This document shows positions 34,734-46,332 of a stretch of DNA of 64,000 bases, in pieces. A program made the position numbers and the translations under genes. The notes under the pieces were generated by a model. That model saw nothing but the letters and a program-made list of their open reading frames with translations, had not been told where the DNA came from and ran no database searches. Source of the stretch: Prinsepia uniflora (Eukaryota; Streptophyta; Magnoliopsida; Rosales; Rosaceae); contig CM064871.1 in the NCBI GenBank assembly GCA_032719365.1, positions 35,809,566 through 35,873,565 on the forward strand. Direction: 5' to 3'. Within the stretch, counting starts at the first letter, position 1. Every line of letters starts with the position of its first letter.

Positions 34734-35201
34734 GCTGACAGGATCCATCCCAATCCCCCAGGGATTAACGCGGGATGACCCTACTCCCGTCTGACACGAA
34801 GTGTCAGACAAGGGATATTTCCGACCTTTGCCCTCTCGGGCTATCAGAGTACGCCAGGATCCAGAGGAGGCATGTGATATCTCAGTCTCTGCTACAGCCC
34901 ACATCCGATGTCAACCTGAAGGGTATTAAAAACAGAAAGACTGTGAGTGGACAAAAAGTAATAAGTTTCGTAAAACACATTTATAAAATACCTTTATACC
35001 CTTCACTAAAAAGTATGCATGCATAGTTAAAACCATTTATCCAATCGCATATGTTAAAACAACCATCATTAGGGTCTCAGCCCCAAATTCCGTAAATACA
35101 AGTCACACGGGCTCCTGCCCAGAACCGTTTACAGAAAACCATAACATAGTAAACATACGTGGGATTTCAGCCCAAATCCATTTATCATCATAAACACAAT
35201 T
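34734..35201 (-). repeat. Family-1 gypsy LTR 3'-end fragment, inverted
   Basis: TGACAGGATCCATCCC through GTCTGACACGAAGTGTCAGAC parallels the end of the LTRs of element D read on minus (47478, 53254). It is cut at 35201 by LTR F. Confidence 0.72.
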
Positions 35202-35908
35202 TGTGACGACCCGTCCCAAATTAACGGGATTAATTAAGAATTAATGATGGATTAGCGAGACTAATCGGAGATTAAACGAAGGTTAGCAGACGTTCGGGCG
35301 AAATGACGATTTTGCCCTTGGAATGGGCAAATCGTTAACTTTTCATTCGGACAGTCAAATTGACTTTGGCCAATGACCGTGACATAGTTCGTGACGTCAC
35401 GAGTTCATAGACAGGTGGCACGCTCGATTCCGACGTTCGAGGAGGAAGTTATGACGTTCGGAAATCCAAGGGCATTTTGGTAATTTGGGTCAAAAGTTGA
35501 CTTTTGACACGAGAGGTCTAATGGCCGAGGGTCAAAGACCGTTACGTAGATCGGGACGATATGCATCCGTAGACAGGCGGCACGTCGAATTCGGACTTTC
35601 GACGGAGAAGTTACGGTTCATGGAAGTTCCGAGATACTATTTACGGCGACACGTGTTTCGAGACAAAAAGTGAAGTTTTGTCTTTTGTGGGCCCACTTAC
35701 TTTTCAGTGGACCAATGGATGAGTGACAAGTGTCACCCATCCACTGGCCAACCCTTCCCATTCATGCATATCAACCATCTCCATCGATCATTTTTCTTTG
35801 CTTCCAAACAACCCGAACTCACCCCCCTTTGAACCCAAACCAATCCAACCCTTCCCATTCGGCCATGACTGAGACCAGGAGAGTGAGAGGAAGACCGTGG
35901 GTGATGGT

Positions 35909-36622
35909 TGTCAGGACCCGACCCTCTTCTGTCAGGTCCCGATTCATCTAGCACGATATTGTCCGCTTTGGGCCTCGCCCTCACGGTTTTGTTTTCGGGA
36001 GCTCACGGTGCAACTTCCCAGGGGGTCACCCATCATGAAATTGCACCAGCCTCAACTCGCTTAACTTTGGGGTTCCAATCCCCCCCAAAGCCACTGAGCT
36101 CCCAAAAGGCCTCATGCTAGATAGGTGACTGCCTACACCTTTAAGGCACACCACCATCCTCTCCCAGACCATTCCCCCCAGCAGGAATGTGGGATTGTTC
36201 ACCGTTCCCTCCAGGACACGGGTCTTACAATCCACCCCCCCTTAGGGCCCAGCGTCCTCGCTGGCACACTTCCCGGTCGCGGTCTGGCTCTGATACCAAA
36301 TTGTCAGGACCCGACCCTCTTCTGTCAGGTCCCGATTCATCTAGCACGATATTGTCCGCTTTGGGCCTCGCCCTCACGGTTTTGTTTTCGGGAGCTCACG
36401 GTGCAACTTCCCAGGGGGTCACCCATCATGAAATTGCACCAGCCTCAACTCGCATAAATTTGGGGTTCCAATCCCCCCCAAAGCCATTGAGCTCCCAAAA
36501 GGCCTCATGCTAGATAGGTGAGTGCCTACACCTTTAAGGCACACCACCATCCTCTCCCAGACCATTCCCCCCGGCAGGAATGTGGGATTGTTCACCGTTC
36601 CCTCCAGGACACGGGTCTTACA
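35909..36622 (-). mobile_element. Complete Cassandra TRIM in LTR F
   Basis: LTRs 35909-36229 and 36302-36622 (plus-strand TGTCAGGACCC...GGGTCTTACA), primer site on minus (GCTCTGATACCA, 36287-36298), purine tract complement CCACCCCCCCTTAG. Perfect target duplication ATGGT (35904-35908, 36623-36627). LTRs differ at only a few sites, but the second LTR has the box-A region changed (CTCGCATAAATTT instead of CTCGCTTAACTTT). 5S-like box C is at 36013-36034. Confidence 0.93.
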
Positions 36623-37599
36623 ATGGTGGCCGGCCAAGGGCACGCCACCATGGACGGAGGAGCCTTGAACCCGAGAAGGTAGCTTCGTTTGTCCATTTTT
36701 CCATTTGTTTTCGATTCTTGCATTATGGATGGTTTTGGGTGATTAGGTTGAGTTTATTAGGTTGTTAGGAAGTTTTTAAGGAGGTCTGGGTGGTGGTTTT
36801 GGACTGAGCAGCCGTGAGGGTGGCTGGGGAAAACTTGAACCGTTTGGTTCAAAATTAAACCAAGAGATTTAGACGTTTTCGGTTGAGTTTAGGGATTGGA
36901 ATGGATAGAAAACATCAAAATAAGAAGAAAGGAATCGAAAAGGAAAAATTAGGATGAAAAATGGGGTGTCTAGGGCCGTGAACTGGTCACGCCGGTCCAG
37001 TTGGACCGGCCAAACCAAGTGAACCGGTCCAGTACAGTAAAACCGGTCTGTTGGAGGTTAGTGACGATGGATAGTGTTCTGAGCCTTCTTGGGGCGCGTG
37101 GGCCATAATTTGGGGAAGTGTTCAACATATGAAATCTTCTATTCGATGCAACGAAGATTTTGGGACTGGTCTCGCGTCAATCGCACATCGTTTCGATAGG
37201 TTGCGGGCTGTCGGAAGGTTAAAGATCGGTTTAAAAATAGTTAAAAGTTCGGGAAAATTACGGGGCTTTAATGGGAGGTTAATTAAGTAGTTAGTAACCT
37301 TCTATTAAAATTTTGACAGGTTTGGGAATCCCGGTGATAGTGATCGGTTCGGGAGAGCCTATGGCACGCAAATCGAGGCGGTAGCTCGGACGGTCTGCGA
37401 GTGGACCTTTCTTTCGAATTCGATGCATGCATAAATGTTTTATAATTTATTTAATATATGTTTTGTGATGCCATGAGTGCATTTGGTTGTGGTAGCCTAG
37501 GATTTACGTATTTGCACGTATTTCGAGATTTCCGGTTTTATATGATGCTTATACGTTCTAGGTTTTCAACGAACGTTTAATAAATGGATTTTGGATTTA

Positions 37600-38070
37600 G
37601 AAATATGAAATCGGGCACGAGACCCATTTGATTTATGAACTCTCAGACTTGGAGTCCATTTGAATTGATGAGGAATCGGACCGAGGGTCCATTTGTATTA
37701 TACGATTGGGTCGTGGGCCCAGTTGGTTTATGATTCGGGTTTGAGGCCCAGTTAGTGGTACTATCGGGCTTGATGCCCCGTTGATTTATGATATCGGCTT
37801 GAGACCCATTTAGTTGAGATATCGGGCTTAAGGCCCCGTTGGTTGTGAAATCGGACGTGAGGTCCCTTTGAGTTATGGTTCGGGCTTAGAGCCCAGTTAG
37901 TTGATGGTGAAATCGGGCTTGAGTCCCAATTCGGTTTATGAAATGAGAATCGGGCATGAGACCCTGTTGAACTGAGGATTTAGGCCGAGGCCTGTGAAAT
38001 GGAATTGAATCGGATTCGAGGAATCCTGTTGAGATGAATCGGGTATAAGACCTAGTTGAAAAGTGATTTG
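37600..38070 (+). repeat. Short-hairpin array in LTR F
   Basis: About a dozen ~30-bp units of the form GRRY..loop..RYYC between runs such as TTTGATTTATGA, for example ATCGGGCACGAGACCC, CAGACTTGGAGTCC, GGACCGAGGGTCC, CGGGTTTGAGGCCC, CGGGCTTAAGGCCCCG. Stems differ between units but stay self-complementary. Same arrays occur inverted in element D. Confidence 0.7.
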
Positions 38071-39600
38071 AGAAAGAAAGAAAGAGATTTGAAAATGTAT
38101 ATGAACCCTCCATATTGATTATATGGTCTCCTCCAGCGTCGACCTGAAGAGTCACGATCCACAGACCAGAGTGGGTATCCCCATAGGGATCCCGTTCCAA
38201 GAGTGGTGGTTACTTATATTGATGTGGTCCCGGATCAGATTCCGGAGAGATGTGTGGACTAGATCCAGAGAGAGAGCTCAGACTAGATGCAGTGATTGAG
38301 CCACCCAGATGGAGATTCCTGGGAGAAGTGACAGGACCCATCCCAATCCCACTGGGACCACCCGGGGACGTGCCCCGCTCCCGTCTAACAATGACTCCAA
38401 ACATACCAAAATTACCCTTAAATAAAAACCGAATACTCAAATAGATAGATAATGTACAACAGTGTTTAAAGCGATACTGTCATACAGGGGATAGTAAAAT
38501 AACAACACGTGAGCATAATAGTCAGAGTACATTATTTGGTGCTCAACCTACCCACAAGTGGGTGTACAGGTGCACAGCTAAGCAAACTAAACCTCTGCCT
38601 CCTCCTTCGGGTCCTCCTCCTCTATTTCCTTGTCAGGGTCTGGAGGGGTCAGTAAAACAAGAGTGAGTGGGCCAAAAATAACAGTTTATAAATCAATTTA
38701 ATAATAAAATAATCATAAGGTTTTACCCCTCCGTTTTCCAAATCTTGCATGCAGTGAAAACATACTTTATAGTGAAATCATAACCACAGAATTATTAACA
38801 TAATCGAAAGGAGAAACTAACATATCAGTGCACTGTAAAACCCAACCCAAATGATGTCACGGTTCTATGGCTACGCGTTGCCACTCAGGGTCTCACACCC
38901 GAGACTCTCTAGGTACATTAGCTCCCGGTATCTCGGTCATTGCCCGAGGTATATGAACATGCCTTCCTGTAAGCAGCCCAACGGGGGTCAACTCCACTCA
39001 GTCAGGGCCCCGTGACTACTCCAGGGTCCACCCAGGCCAACGACCCTCCTTGGAGGAGACAATATACACAGGTAGGAAAGTACAGTACAATAACAGTATA
39101 GTTTACCCTATGTCCCCCCGGACATCCCAGACAAAATCCACATATAATCCAGACGGGTCTCATGCCCAAAACATTGTAATAACATATATAAACAGTTCAT
39201 ATAAGTCTCATCGAAAACATAAGTGGAAATAGTAAAATAGTTTATGCATGCAAGCCTTTTTTAAATCAAACAGCCCACTCACACTCGGTCCTTGCTGCTC
39301 AACGATCTCTAAAATCTGTATTAATATACCTGAGAGTTACTTAAGGACCCTATAACATCAATACCAAGACCCTAGAACAGATCCGCCTCCAAAACGCATC
39401 CCGGGCACTATTCCCGAGGCTTCAAACCCCATTTTAACTAACCTAACGATCTCCGATCGACATGAAACCACCTCCATTGAATCCGTATCGTCGAAACCTT
39501 GAAAATGGTACCAGCGCCACCAAAATCACTATTCACACGCGCCCCCACGCGCCTGGTCAATGCGTGGGTCAACGCTGCTATAGTACCGCTAACGTCAGCA

Positions 39601-39722
39601 TGACGTCATCACTGACACTTGTCAGGTGACACGTGGCATGTTCTGATTGGTCCCTGGTCTGACAATATCTGATAGGATGACGTCATCATGACATCAGAAG
39701 TGACGTCAGCATGATGACGTCA
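39601..39722. promoter_or_regulatory. Cluster of TGACGTCA motifs and a G-box in the LTR
   Basis: TGACGTCA at 39601-39608, 39678-39685, 39701-39708 and 39715-39722, variant TGACATCA at 39689-39696, CACGTGGC at 39630-39637. TGACGTCA is a palindromic binding site of plant bZIP (TGA-type) factors; CACGTGGC is a G-box/ABRE. Regulatory role is inferred. Confidence 0.6.
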
Positions 39723-40610
39723 TCATTGCTACGGTACCGGGTCGACCCGTTTAATTGGAACCGGGTCGCCGTTGACCCACGGCTTGACCCGATTCCACCG
39801 TACGTTTCCAGCCACCATTTTCGACGGGGTTCATTCCTATAGGGTCGTCTAGGTCTGTTCTATGGTTCTACAACCTCAAAACTGGAAGAAAAGTAGAAGA
39901 AACTCACCAGAGCTTCGATGAACTTCACGGCCAAAATCCGGTCGTCGTCTCCTACTATCCCCGTCGTCTCAGTCGTCCAAATCGGTCCCTATCAGCTCGT
40001 CTCTGACCCTAGAGCATGTCCATAACCAAAGAATCGATTTCTAGCCGTTAAAATGGGTTGGTTCGAAACAGGGAACATAAACGGGGCTCTTGGGTTTTGG
40101 GCCTTACCGCCTCCGTAGCCTTCGCCGTCTGTTCAGTCGTGCTCCTGGGGTCCTCACGGTGTCAACTGGAGCTCCACTTGAGTCGAGGTGATGCAAATGT
40201 GGGGTTTTGCCTCTTGGACCCGATTCCTCTGTGTTTCGGGTCTGAGTTTTGCATGGACTGTGCAGGGCAGGGGAAATGACGGTGGTTGCTGGTGGTGCAC
40301 GGTGGTGATCAGGAGATGATGGTGGTGCTGTGGGTGGGCACCTGGTGGTGTGAAGGTTGATGGTTAGGGTGTTTGGGTCGAGAGAAAATGGGAGGGAAGA
40401 TGGGTGCACGGGTTAGGGGGAATGAATGTGTGTGTTTGTGTTTTCCCCAGAGAACATGATCGTGCAAGGATAGAGAAAAAGCAAGAGGAAATGGAGGGCT
40501 GGGATTAACTTGGACAGAAATCCAATGGCTAGGGTTTGTTGAGAGGAAATAAAATGTTTAATTATGGACCTATAGGAGTAGACCCAACTTTATGGGAATA
40601 GTAGTCACTT

Positions 40611-40636
40611 GGATGAGTGACACTTGTCACTCATCC
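40611..40636. repeat. 26-nt palindrome in the composite's LTR
   Basis: Arms GGATGAGTGACA and TGTCACTCATCC around CT, perfect. The same palindrome is at 55923-55948 and, with one mismatch, at 35717-35742. Confidence 0.9.
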
Positions 40637-40989
40637 GCTGATTTGATTTAAACCTGAGTTTGGCACGGATTCTCATAATTAATTAATATTTTATTCCGTT
40701 GTTCTCGGTTCGTAAATTCAGCTAAAACGCTTCCGTGACCATAACTTCTTCATACGAACTCCGATTTCGGTGTGCCGCCTGCCTACGAATTCGTGACGTC
40801 CCGATCTACGTCATAGTCATGGGTCAAAGTCCAAATTAGTCATGGGTCAAAGTCCAAATTATTTCCCGGGTCAAAAGTCAAAGTTTTCCCCCCCTTAGGG
40901 GCAAAATAGTCTTTTTACATTAAAATATTATTATTCTTGGTTCGGGTCGTTATAACCTACCCACCTTACAGAAATTTTGTCCTCGAAAT

Positions 40990-42410
40990 TTACTCAAACA
41001 AATGTGGGTACTGCCCTCTCATCAATTCCTCGGGTTCCCATGTCGCTTCCTCCACATCGTGGTTCCGCCATAGCACCTTAACCAATGAAATCGTCTTGTT
41101 CCTTAAGACCTTTTCCTTCCTATCCAGAATCTGCACTGGCTGTTCCTCGAAGCTCAAATCTGTCATCAGTTCCAGTGGTTGTTCTAGCAGTGCATGAGAG
41201 TCATCCCGAAGATATTTCTGTAGCATAGATACATGGAATACGTCATGTACTCGGGAAAGCGCCGAAGGTAGTGCTAAACGATAAGCCACCGGACTAATCC
41301 GCTCGACAATCTCATAGGGCCCGATATAACGGGGACTCAGTCTCCCATGTCGTCCGAATCGGAGAATCCTTTTCCACGACGATAGCTTTAAAAAGACAAA
41401 GTCACCAACCTCAAACTCCAAATCTCGGATTCGTCGATCCGCATAGCTCTTTTGACGATCCTGGGGGGTCGCCTTCAATCTCTCCCGAATAACTCGAACT
41501 GTCTCTTGGGTCATATCCATCAAATCCGGCCCCACTGCGGTTCTTTCCCCGATCTCCATCCAGCATACAAGTGTTCTGCACTGTCGACCATACAGTGCCT
41601 CATAGGGTGCCATCCCTATACTCGCATGGTAGCTATTATTGTAGGCAAACTCCATCAATGGCAATCGATCAGCCCACGAATCCTGGAATTGCAACACACA
41701 GGCTCTCATCATGTCCTCTAGAGTTTGTATTGTCCTTTCAGACTGTCCGTCGGTCTGAGGATGGAATGTCGTACTGAAGTGCAATTTCGTACCCAAAGTA
41801 GTTTGTAGACTCCTCCAAAATTTGGAAGTGAAACGCGGATCCCGATCCGACACGATCGACTCCAGGGTACCGTGTAGTCGGATGATCTCATTAATGAATA
41901 GCTGGGCCAAACGGTTGGGCTTGTACGTCTCACGTACAGGTAGAAAATGCGATGATTTGGTCAACCGGTCCACGATCACCTAAACCCCATCAAAGCCACT
42001 CCTTTTCTTCGGTAACTTGAAGACAAAGTCCATTGTAATAAGATCCCATTTCCATTGCGGGATTGGAAGTGGCTGCATAGCCCCATACGGACGCTGCCGT
42101 TCTGCCTTGACCTGCTGGCAGACCAAACACTTGCTGACAAACTTAGCTATCTCCCTCTTCATCCCTGGCCACCAATAGTGGTCCCGGAGAGTACGGTACA
42201 GCTTCGTCCCCCTTGGATGCATAGCATAGGCTGAACTGTGTGCCTCGTCTAAAATATCTCTCCTCAACTCTGGTACCGCAGGTACACACAATCTCCCCAG
42301 CTTCACCAATGCTCCATCGCCCCGGATGGAGAAATCCTGTCTTTGTCCGGACCTAACCTCGTTTCTGTAGTCACAGAGTATCTGGTCCTGTAGTTGAGCC
42401 TCGATGATCC
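40990..42410 (-). pseudogene. Chromovirus gypsy integrase with C-terminal chromodomain (pol 3' part)
   Basis: Read from 42410 down: integrase zinc-binding HHCC region (AHSSAYAMHPRGTKLY, HYWWPGMKREI, CLVCQQVKAE), catalytic core ITMDFVFKLP, VSDRDPRFTSKFW and FHPQTDGQSERTIQTLED, then a GPY/F-like stretch (YIGPYEIVERISPVAYRLAL) and a chromodomain (LVKVLWRNHDVEEATWEPEE). One TAG replaces Trp between SGFDGV and VIVDRLTKSSHF (41980-41982). The chromodomain places it among chromoviruses; the long LTRs suggest the Tekay lineage. The reading frame is cut by the Cassandra at 42410, and RT/RNase H are missing. Confidence 0.88.
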
Positions 42411-43124
42411 TGTCGACCTGTGTCCTGGAGGGAACGGTGAACAATCCTACATTCCTGCGAGGGGGAATGGTCTGGGAGAGGATGGTGGTGTGCCTTAAAG
42501 GTGTAGGCACACACCTATCTAGCACTAGGCCTTTTGGGAGCTCAAGTGGCTTTGGGGGGGATTGGAACCCCAAAGTTAAGCGAGTTGAGGCTGGTGCAAT
42601 TTCATGATGGGTGACCCCCTGGGAAGTTGCACCATGAGCTCCCAAAAACAAAACCGTGAGGGAGAGGCCCAAAGCGGACAATATCGTGCTAGATGAGTCA
42701 GGTCCTGACCGAGGAGGGTCGGGTCCTGACAATTTGGTATCAGAGCCAGACCCCAACCGGGAAGTGTGCTAGCGAGGACGATGGGCCCTAAGGGGGTGGA
42801 TTGTAAGACCCGTGTCCTGGAGGGAATGGTGAACAATCCCACATTCTTGCGAGGGGAGAATGGTCTGGGAAGGGAATGGTGGCGTGCCTTAAAGGTGTAG
42901 GCACACACCTATCAAGCATGAGGCCTTTTGGGAGCTCTGTGGCTTTGGGGGGGATTGGAACCCCAAAGTTAAGCGAGTTGAGGCTGGTGCAATTCTATGA
43001 TGGGTGACCCCCTGGGAAGTTGCACCATGAGCTCCCGAAAACAAAACATTGAGGGCGAGGTCCAAAGTGGACAATATCATGCTAGATGAGTCGGGTCATG
43101 ACCGAGGAGGGTCGGGTCCTGACA
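42411..43124 (+). mobile_element. Cassandra TRIM forming the right end of the composite
   Basis: LTRs 42411-42731 and 42802-43124, primer site TGGTATCAGAGC (42735-42746), purine tract CTAAGGGGGTGGAT. Its left end reads TGTCGACCTGTGTCC in place of the normal TGTAAGACCCGTGTCC, so the first ~12 nt may be gypsy sequence. Flanks differ (GATCC left, AGAAG right): it has no target duplication of its own. The 5S-like blocks are present in both LTRs. Confidence 0.88.
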
Positions 43125-43249
43125 AGAAGACTCGGAGTGAGACCCCGAGTAGTGTGCACACTAGTATAGATTTGACATCATGACTATTTCGGGGATGTGT
43201 TCCTTAGGGGCTGTGTGCCCCGAGTTGGCATCTTCTCGGAAGTGCCGCG

Positions 43250-46147
43250 TGTAACAACCCGTCCCGGAAATTAGGGCTAAGATAGTGATTAAGGTGAGAT
43301 TAGTGAGTTTAATCGGGGGTTAGTTGGTCCCGATAAGGTCGTTAGCTTAGAATGACGATTTTGCGCCTAGTTCGGGTAAAAAGTTGCCTTTAGTTCGGGC
43401 AGTCAAATGGAATTTGACCGATGACCAGGGCGTAGTTTAGGACGTCACGAATCCGTAGACAGGTGGCACGCCCGATTCCGACATCCGAGGAGGAAGTTAT
43501 GATGTTCGGAAGGTTGAGGGCATAACCGTAATTTGGCTAAGTAGGGGGAAAAGTTAACTTTTCGTACGATCGGGGTTTTGGTACGTTGACCTTGGACCGT
43601 TAGATAGATCTCGTCGTCCTGAGTTTGATGACAGGTGGCACGTATTCATCGGACTTACGATGTGTGAGCTACGGGTCTAGAAAGGTAGTGGCACAATGGT
43701 AATTTTGGGGTTCAAGAAGGGGCATTTTGGTCTTTTGCACTTGGGATTTGTGCAACAGAGAGGGACAAATGGAGGGCTGAGATTGAGACATTTGTGAAGG
43801 AGAGGAGAGGATGGTGACACGTGTAGGGGAACTAGAGGGTTCCAGCATTTTGTGCACGGGTCCAATAATTTGGGGATTAACCGTGCAGTGCGTGTGTGTT
43901 CTTTGACCCAGAGAGAAACAGAGACTGGGAATTAGGGAGGAATCGATCAAGCACGGTGAGAGTGTGAGTTTTGTGAGGGTGTGAGAGTGATCAAAGCTTG
44001 AGAGGGAGACAGTGAGAAGGTTGGGAGGTGAGGACTTAGTGTGTGTGTTAAGTGTGAGCTCATGGGAAAATCAGAGAAAATAGAGAGCAGTGAGGAGTTT
44101 TGGGTGGTGGTGCTACCGTGGTTGATCAATCGAAGCTGCTGGTGGTGTTCAGAGACAAGAGTGGAGCCTTAGGAACCCAGTGGACACGGCGGAGCTCACG
44201 GTGGAGAACAGGACGCAGGTAATTTCGTTGTTTTCCTCTCTGTGCTCTGTTTTACCGTTTAGGTTCAGACGTTGAGTCGTGGCTTTTGGACGTGAGTCGA
44301 CTGTTTTGGTGAGTTGGGTAAGACTCAGTGAGGTTCTAGGAAGAGTTTAAGATAGTCACCGTGACGGGGGGTGACCAGGTTGGCGGGATCGTGAAACAGG
44401 GGACTGGTTCGAGTTTTGTTCCAGCTTGAGTCGATGAGTTGTAGGATGAGTCGAGGTGTTAGAGTGAGGGGTATGAGTTCCTTAGGACGGGACGAAGCAG
44501 ATGGTGAAGAGAGGAGCAGTTTTGGTGCAGGCACGGTGGAGAACCGGTCACGCCGGTTCGAATTGCAGTGACTGTTGCGAACCGGGTCGACCAGAGGTTG
44601 CTGGTGACACTGTAGCTGGCGTGTGAGGGCCACGCGCAGCCATTTTGGGCGGCGCGTGGGGGCGCGTGCGGCGGCGGTTGGGAAAGTGGTCAACATGGTT
44701 TTTAGTCTGGGTGTTGTGGTGAGTCTAATGGAATTGGTTTCGGGTTGTTCGGACGTTGTTTGAGGTTAGTTCCGCGAGGGTGAAGGTTTAGGATTTAAGT
44801 TCGTTACGATTAGGACCCGGGGATTTTTGGGGAAAATTAGGTAGACTTTCGTAGACGTGTTAGTAACGTACTTTGGTGATTGTTAACAGGATCGGGGTTG
44901 CCCGAGGAAGCTGAGGAACGTATGGGACGTTCGAGACGCGATTGAGGGCTCGGTACTGTGAGTGGACCCCTTCTTTAAACTCGAGCATGCATAACTGTTT
45001 TTCTATAATTGTTTTATGGTTTTAATTATGATTCTATGTTCATCGAATATGCTTTGTTGATTTTACATGTTTTCAGCACGTTTTACGAGAAAAGTGTGAT
45101 TTCTAAATATGGTGCTATGGATTTGGGATTTCAATGGTTAAGTGGCTTAAATGTTCATAAAGGGCTTTTGAACCATGATTTGGTGATTAAAGGGTTTTCG
45201 ATTTTGAAATCGGATTTCGGTAATGGGATTTGATTCTAAGGTTGAAAAGTGGAATTCCGGATTTGGGTTCGGAATGACGGTTCTGGATGCCGGAAGGGCA
45301 TCAGACTGGTGATTTCGGATTTGGGTTTGGATATGGATTTAGAAATGGTTTTCAAATGGTTTTGATTGGATTTGCTGGATCTGGTTATTGGGTTTAAAGA
45401 CCCGGATATTGATTTGACGGGGGACGGGCCCGGATTGGGTTTAAAGACCCGGATTGAGTTTAAAAACTCGGGAGTTTAAAGACTCGGATATATTGATATT
45501 TCCCCCCGTAGGCCTGTTGAGTTTAAAGACTCGGATATTATTGAGGCCTGGATTGAGTTTAAAGACTCGGGAGTTTAAAGAATCGGATAGATCCAGCAGG
45601 TTTGATCGGTTGGTTATGACTCGGTATTTATGTTTTATGATACGGTTTTATGGCACCGATGATATGATTTCTGTAACTGTTTTTATAGTGTTTCTGTTTT
45701 TATGATGAGGTTTATATGATTTATAACTGTTTTAGTAACTGGGTTATGCATGTGGTTTCAAAACGGAGGGCTAAACCCGGTTTTTTTATAAAATGGTTTT
45801 GGAAACTTTTCTTTTATACTGGTCCACTCACACCTTCTGTTTTAACTTGCCCTCCAGGTTGTGGAGCTAAAGCGGGGTTTCGGGGTCGAGGCAGTGTCTG
45901 AGGCATAGAAGTCACGAGAGCGATCCCGGAGTGTTGTAAAGTTTTCCGTGTGCGTGTATCTAGTTACCAGTTTTCTTTCTGTTGTATTCAGTACTATGCT
46001 CTGTAAAACTTGACTTCGGGGTGTTGTACTTATTTTCTCCTGCGTTTGACGGTGTAGTTTAGTAGTTACCTTGGTGTTGTGTCGGGGTGTCAGACGGGAG
46101 CAGGATTTACCTCGGTTTTCGGGGTGAAACCGGGGTGGGTCCTGACA
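43250..46147 (+). repeat. Family-2 gypsy solo LTR in LTR F
   Basis: 2.9 kb from TGTAACAACCCGTCCC to GGGTGGGTCCTGACA, the same ends as the 3' LTR of element E. Flanks CCGCG (43245-43249) and CCGTG (46148-46152) are a target duplication with one change; D's copy of the site reads CCGCG. Contains the GTTTAAAGAC repeat array at about 45390-45600. No internal region is attached. Confidence 0.88.
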
Positions 46148-46332
46148 CCGTGGATGGGTTATACGTATGTCGATACGTATGTGGTTTTATGGAAAATAAT
46201 TTGAGGGCGGAGACCCCGTATTCGATGTTTTAGAAAGTGATTTGGGGCGGAGACCTCCGTATTTGAAATTGTGAAATTGGTTTGGGGCGGAGACCCCGTT
46301 TGTGATATTCAGTTAATGGTTTTGGGCTGCGA

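Larger units (their letters stand above)
38329..40954 (-). repeat. Gypsy 3' LTR of the composite
   Basis: About 2.6 kb; on the element strand it starts TATAACGACCCGAACC just after the purine-rich AAGGTGGGTAGGT and ends GGTCCTGTCA. It has the general layout of the other long LTRs here but is clearly diverged. Contains a cluster of TGACGTCA motifs and a 26-nt palindrome. Confidence 0.75.
38329..43124 (-). mobile_element. Composite insertion: gypsy LTR + integrase/chromodomain fused to a Cassandra
   Basis: The left end TGACAGGACCC and right end GGTCCTGACA are flanked by AGAAG on both sides (38324-38328, 43125-43129), and LTR F resumes exactly there. The paralogous empty site is readable in element D (around 48263 and 54037, inverted). 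Contents: minus-oriented gypsy 3' LTR (38329-40954), purine tract, chromodomain-integrase coding (40990-42410), then a plus-oriented two-LTR Cassandra (42411-43124). RT, gag and a second gypsy LTR are absent. Confidence 0.75.
35202..46332 (+). repeat. LTR F: family-1 gypsy LTR, split by three later insertions and 3'-truncated
   Basis: Starts TGTGACGACCCGTCCC and follows D's LTR order (inverted there). Its pieces are 35202-35908, 36623-38328, 43125-43249 and 46148-46332. The gaps are a Cassandra (TSD ATGGT), the composite element (TSD AGAAG) and a family-2 solo LTR (near-TSD CCGCG/CCGTG). At 46333 an inverted family-2 LTR replaces its end. It contains a hairpin array at 37600-38070. No internal gypsy region is attached. 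Confidence 0.85.

Noticed and set aside
35908..36513. Repeated ~70-110-codon open frames (SGPDPLLSGPDSS type), also at 32406-33111 and 42576-43080
   Set aside because: They coincide with Cassandra LTRs and recur only because the LTR does.
43669..44129. Short open frames with Ser/Pro/His content on minus
   Set aside because: Located in the middle of a family-2 solo LTR; no independent support.
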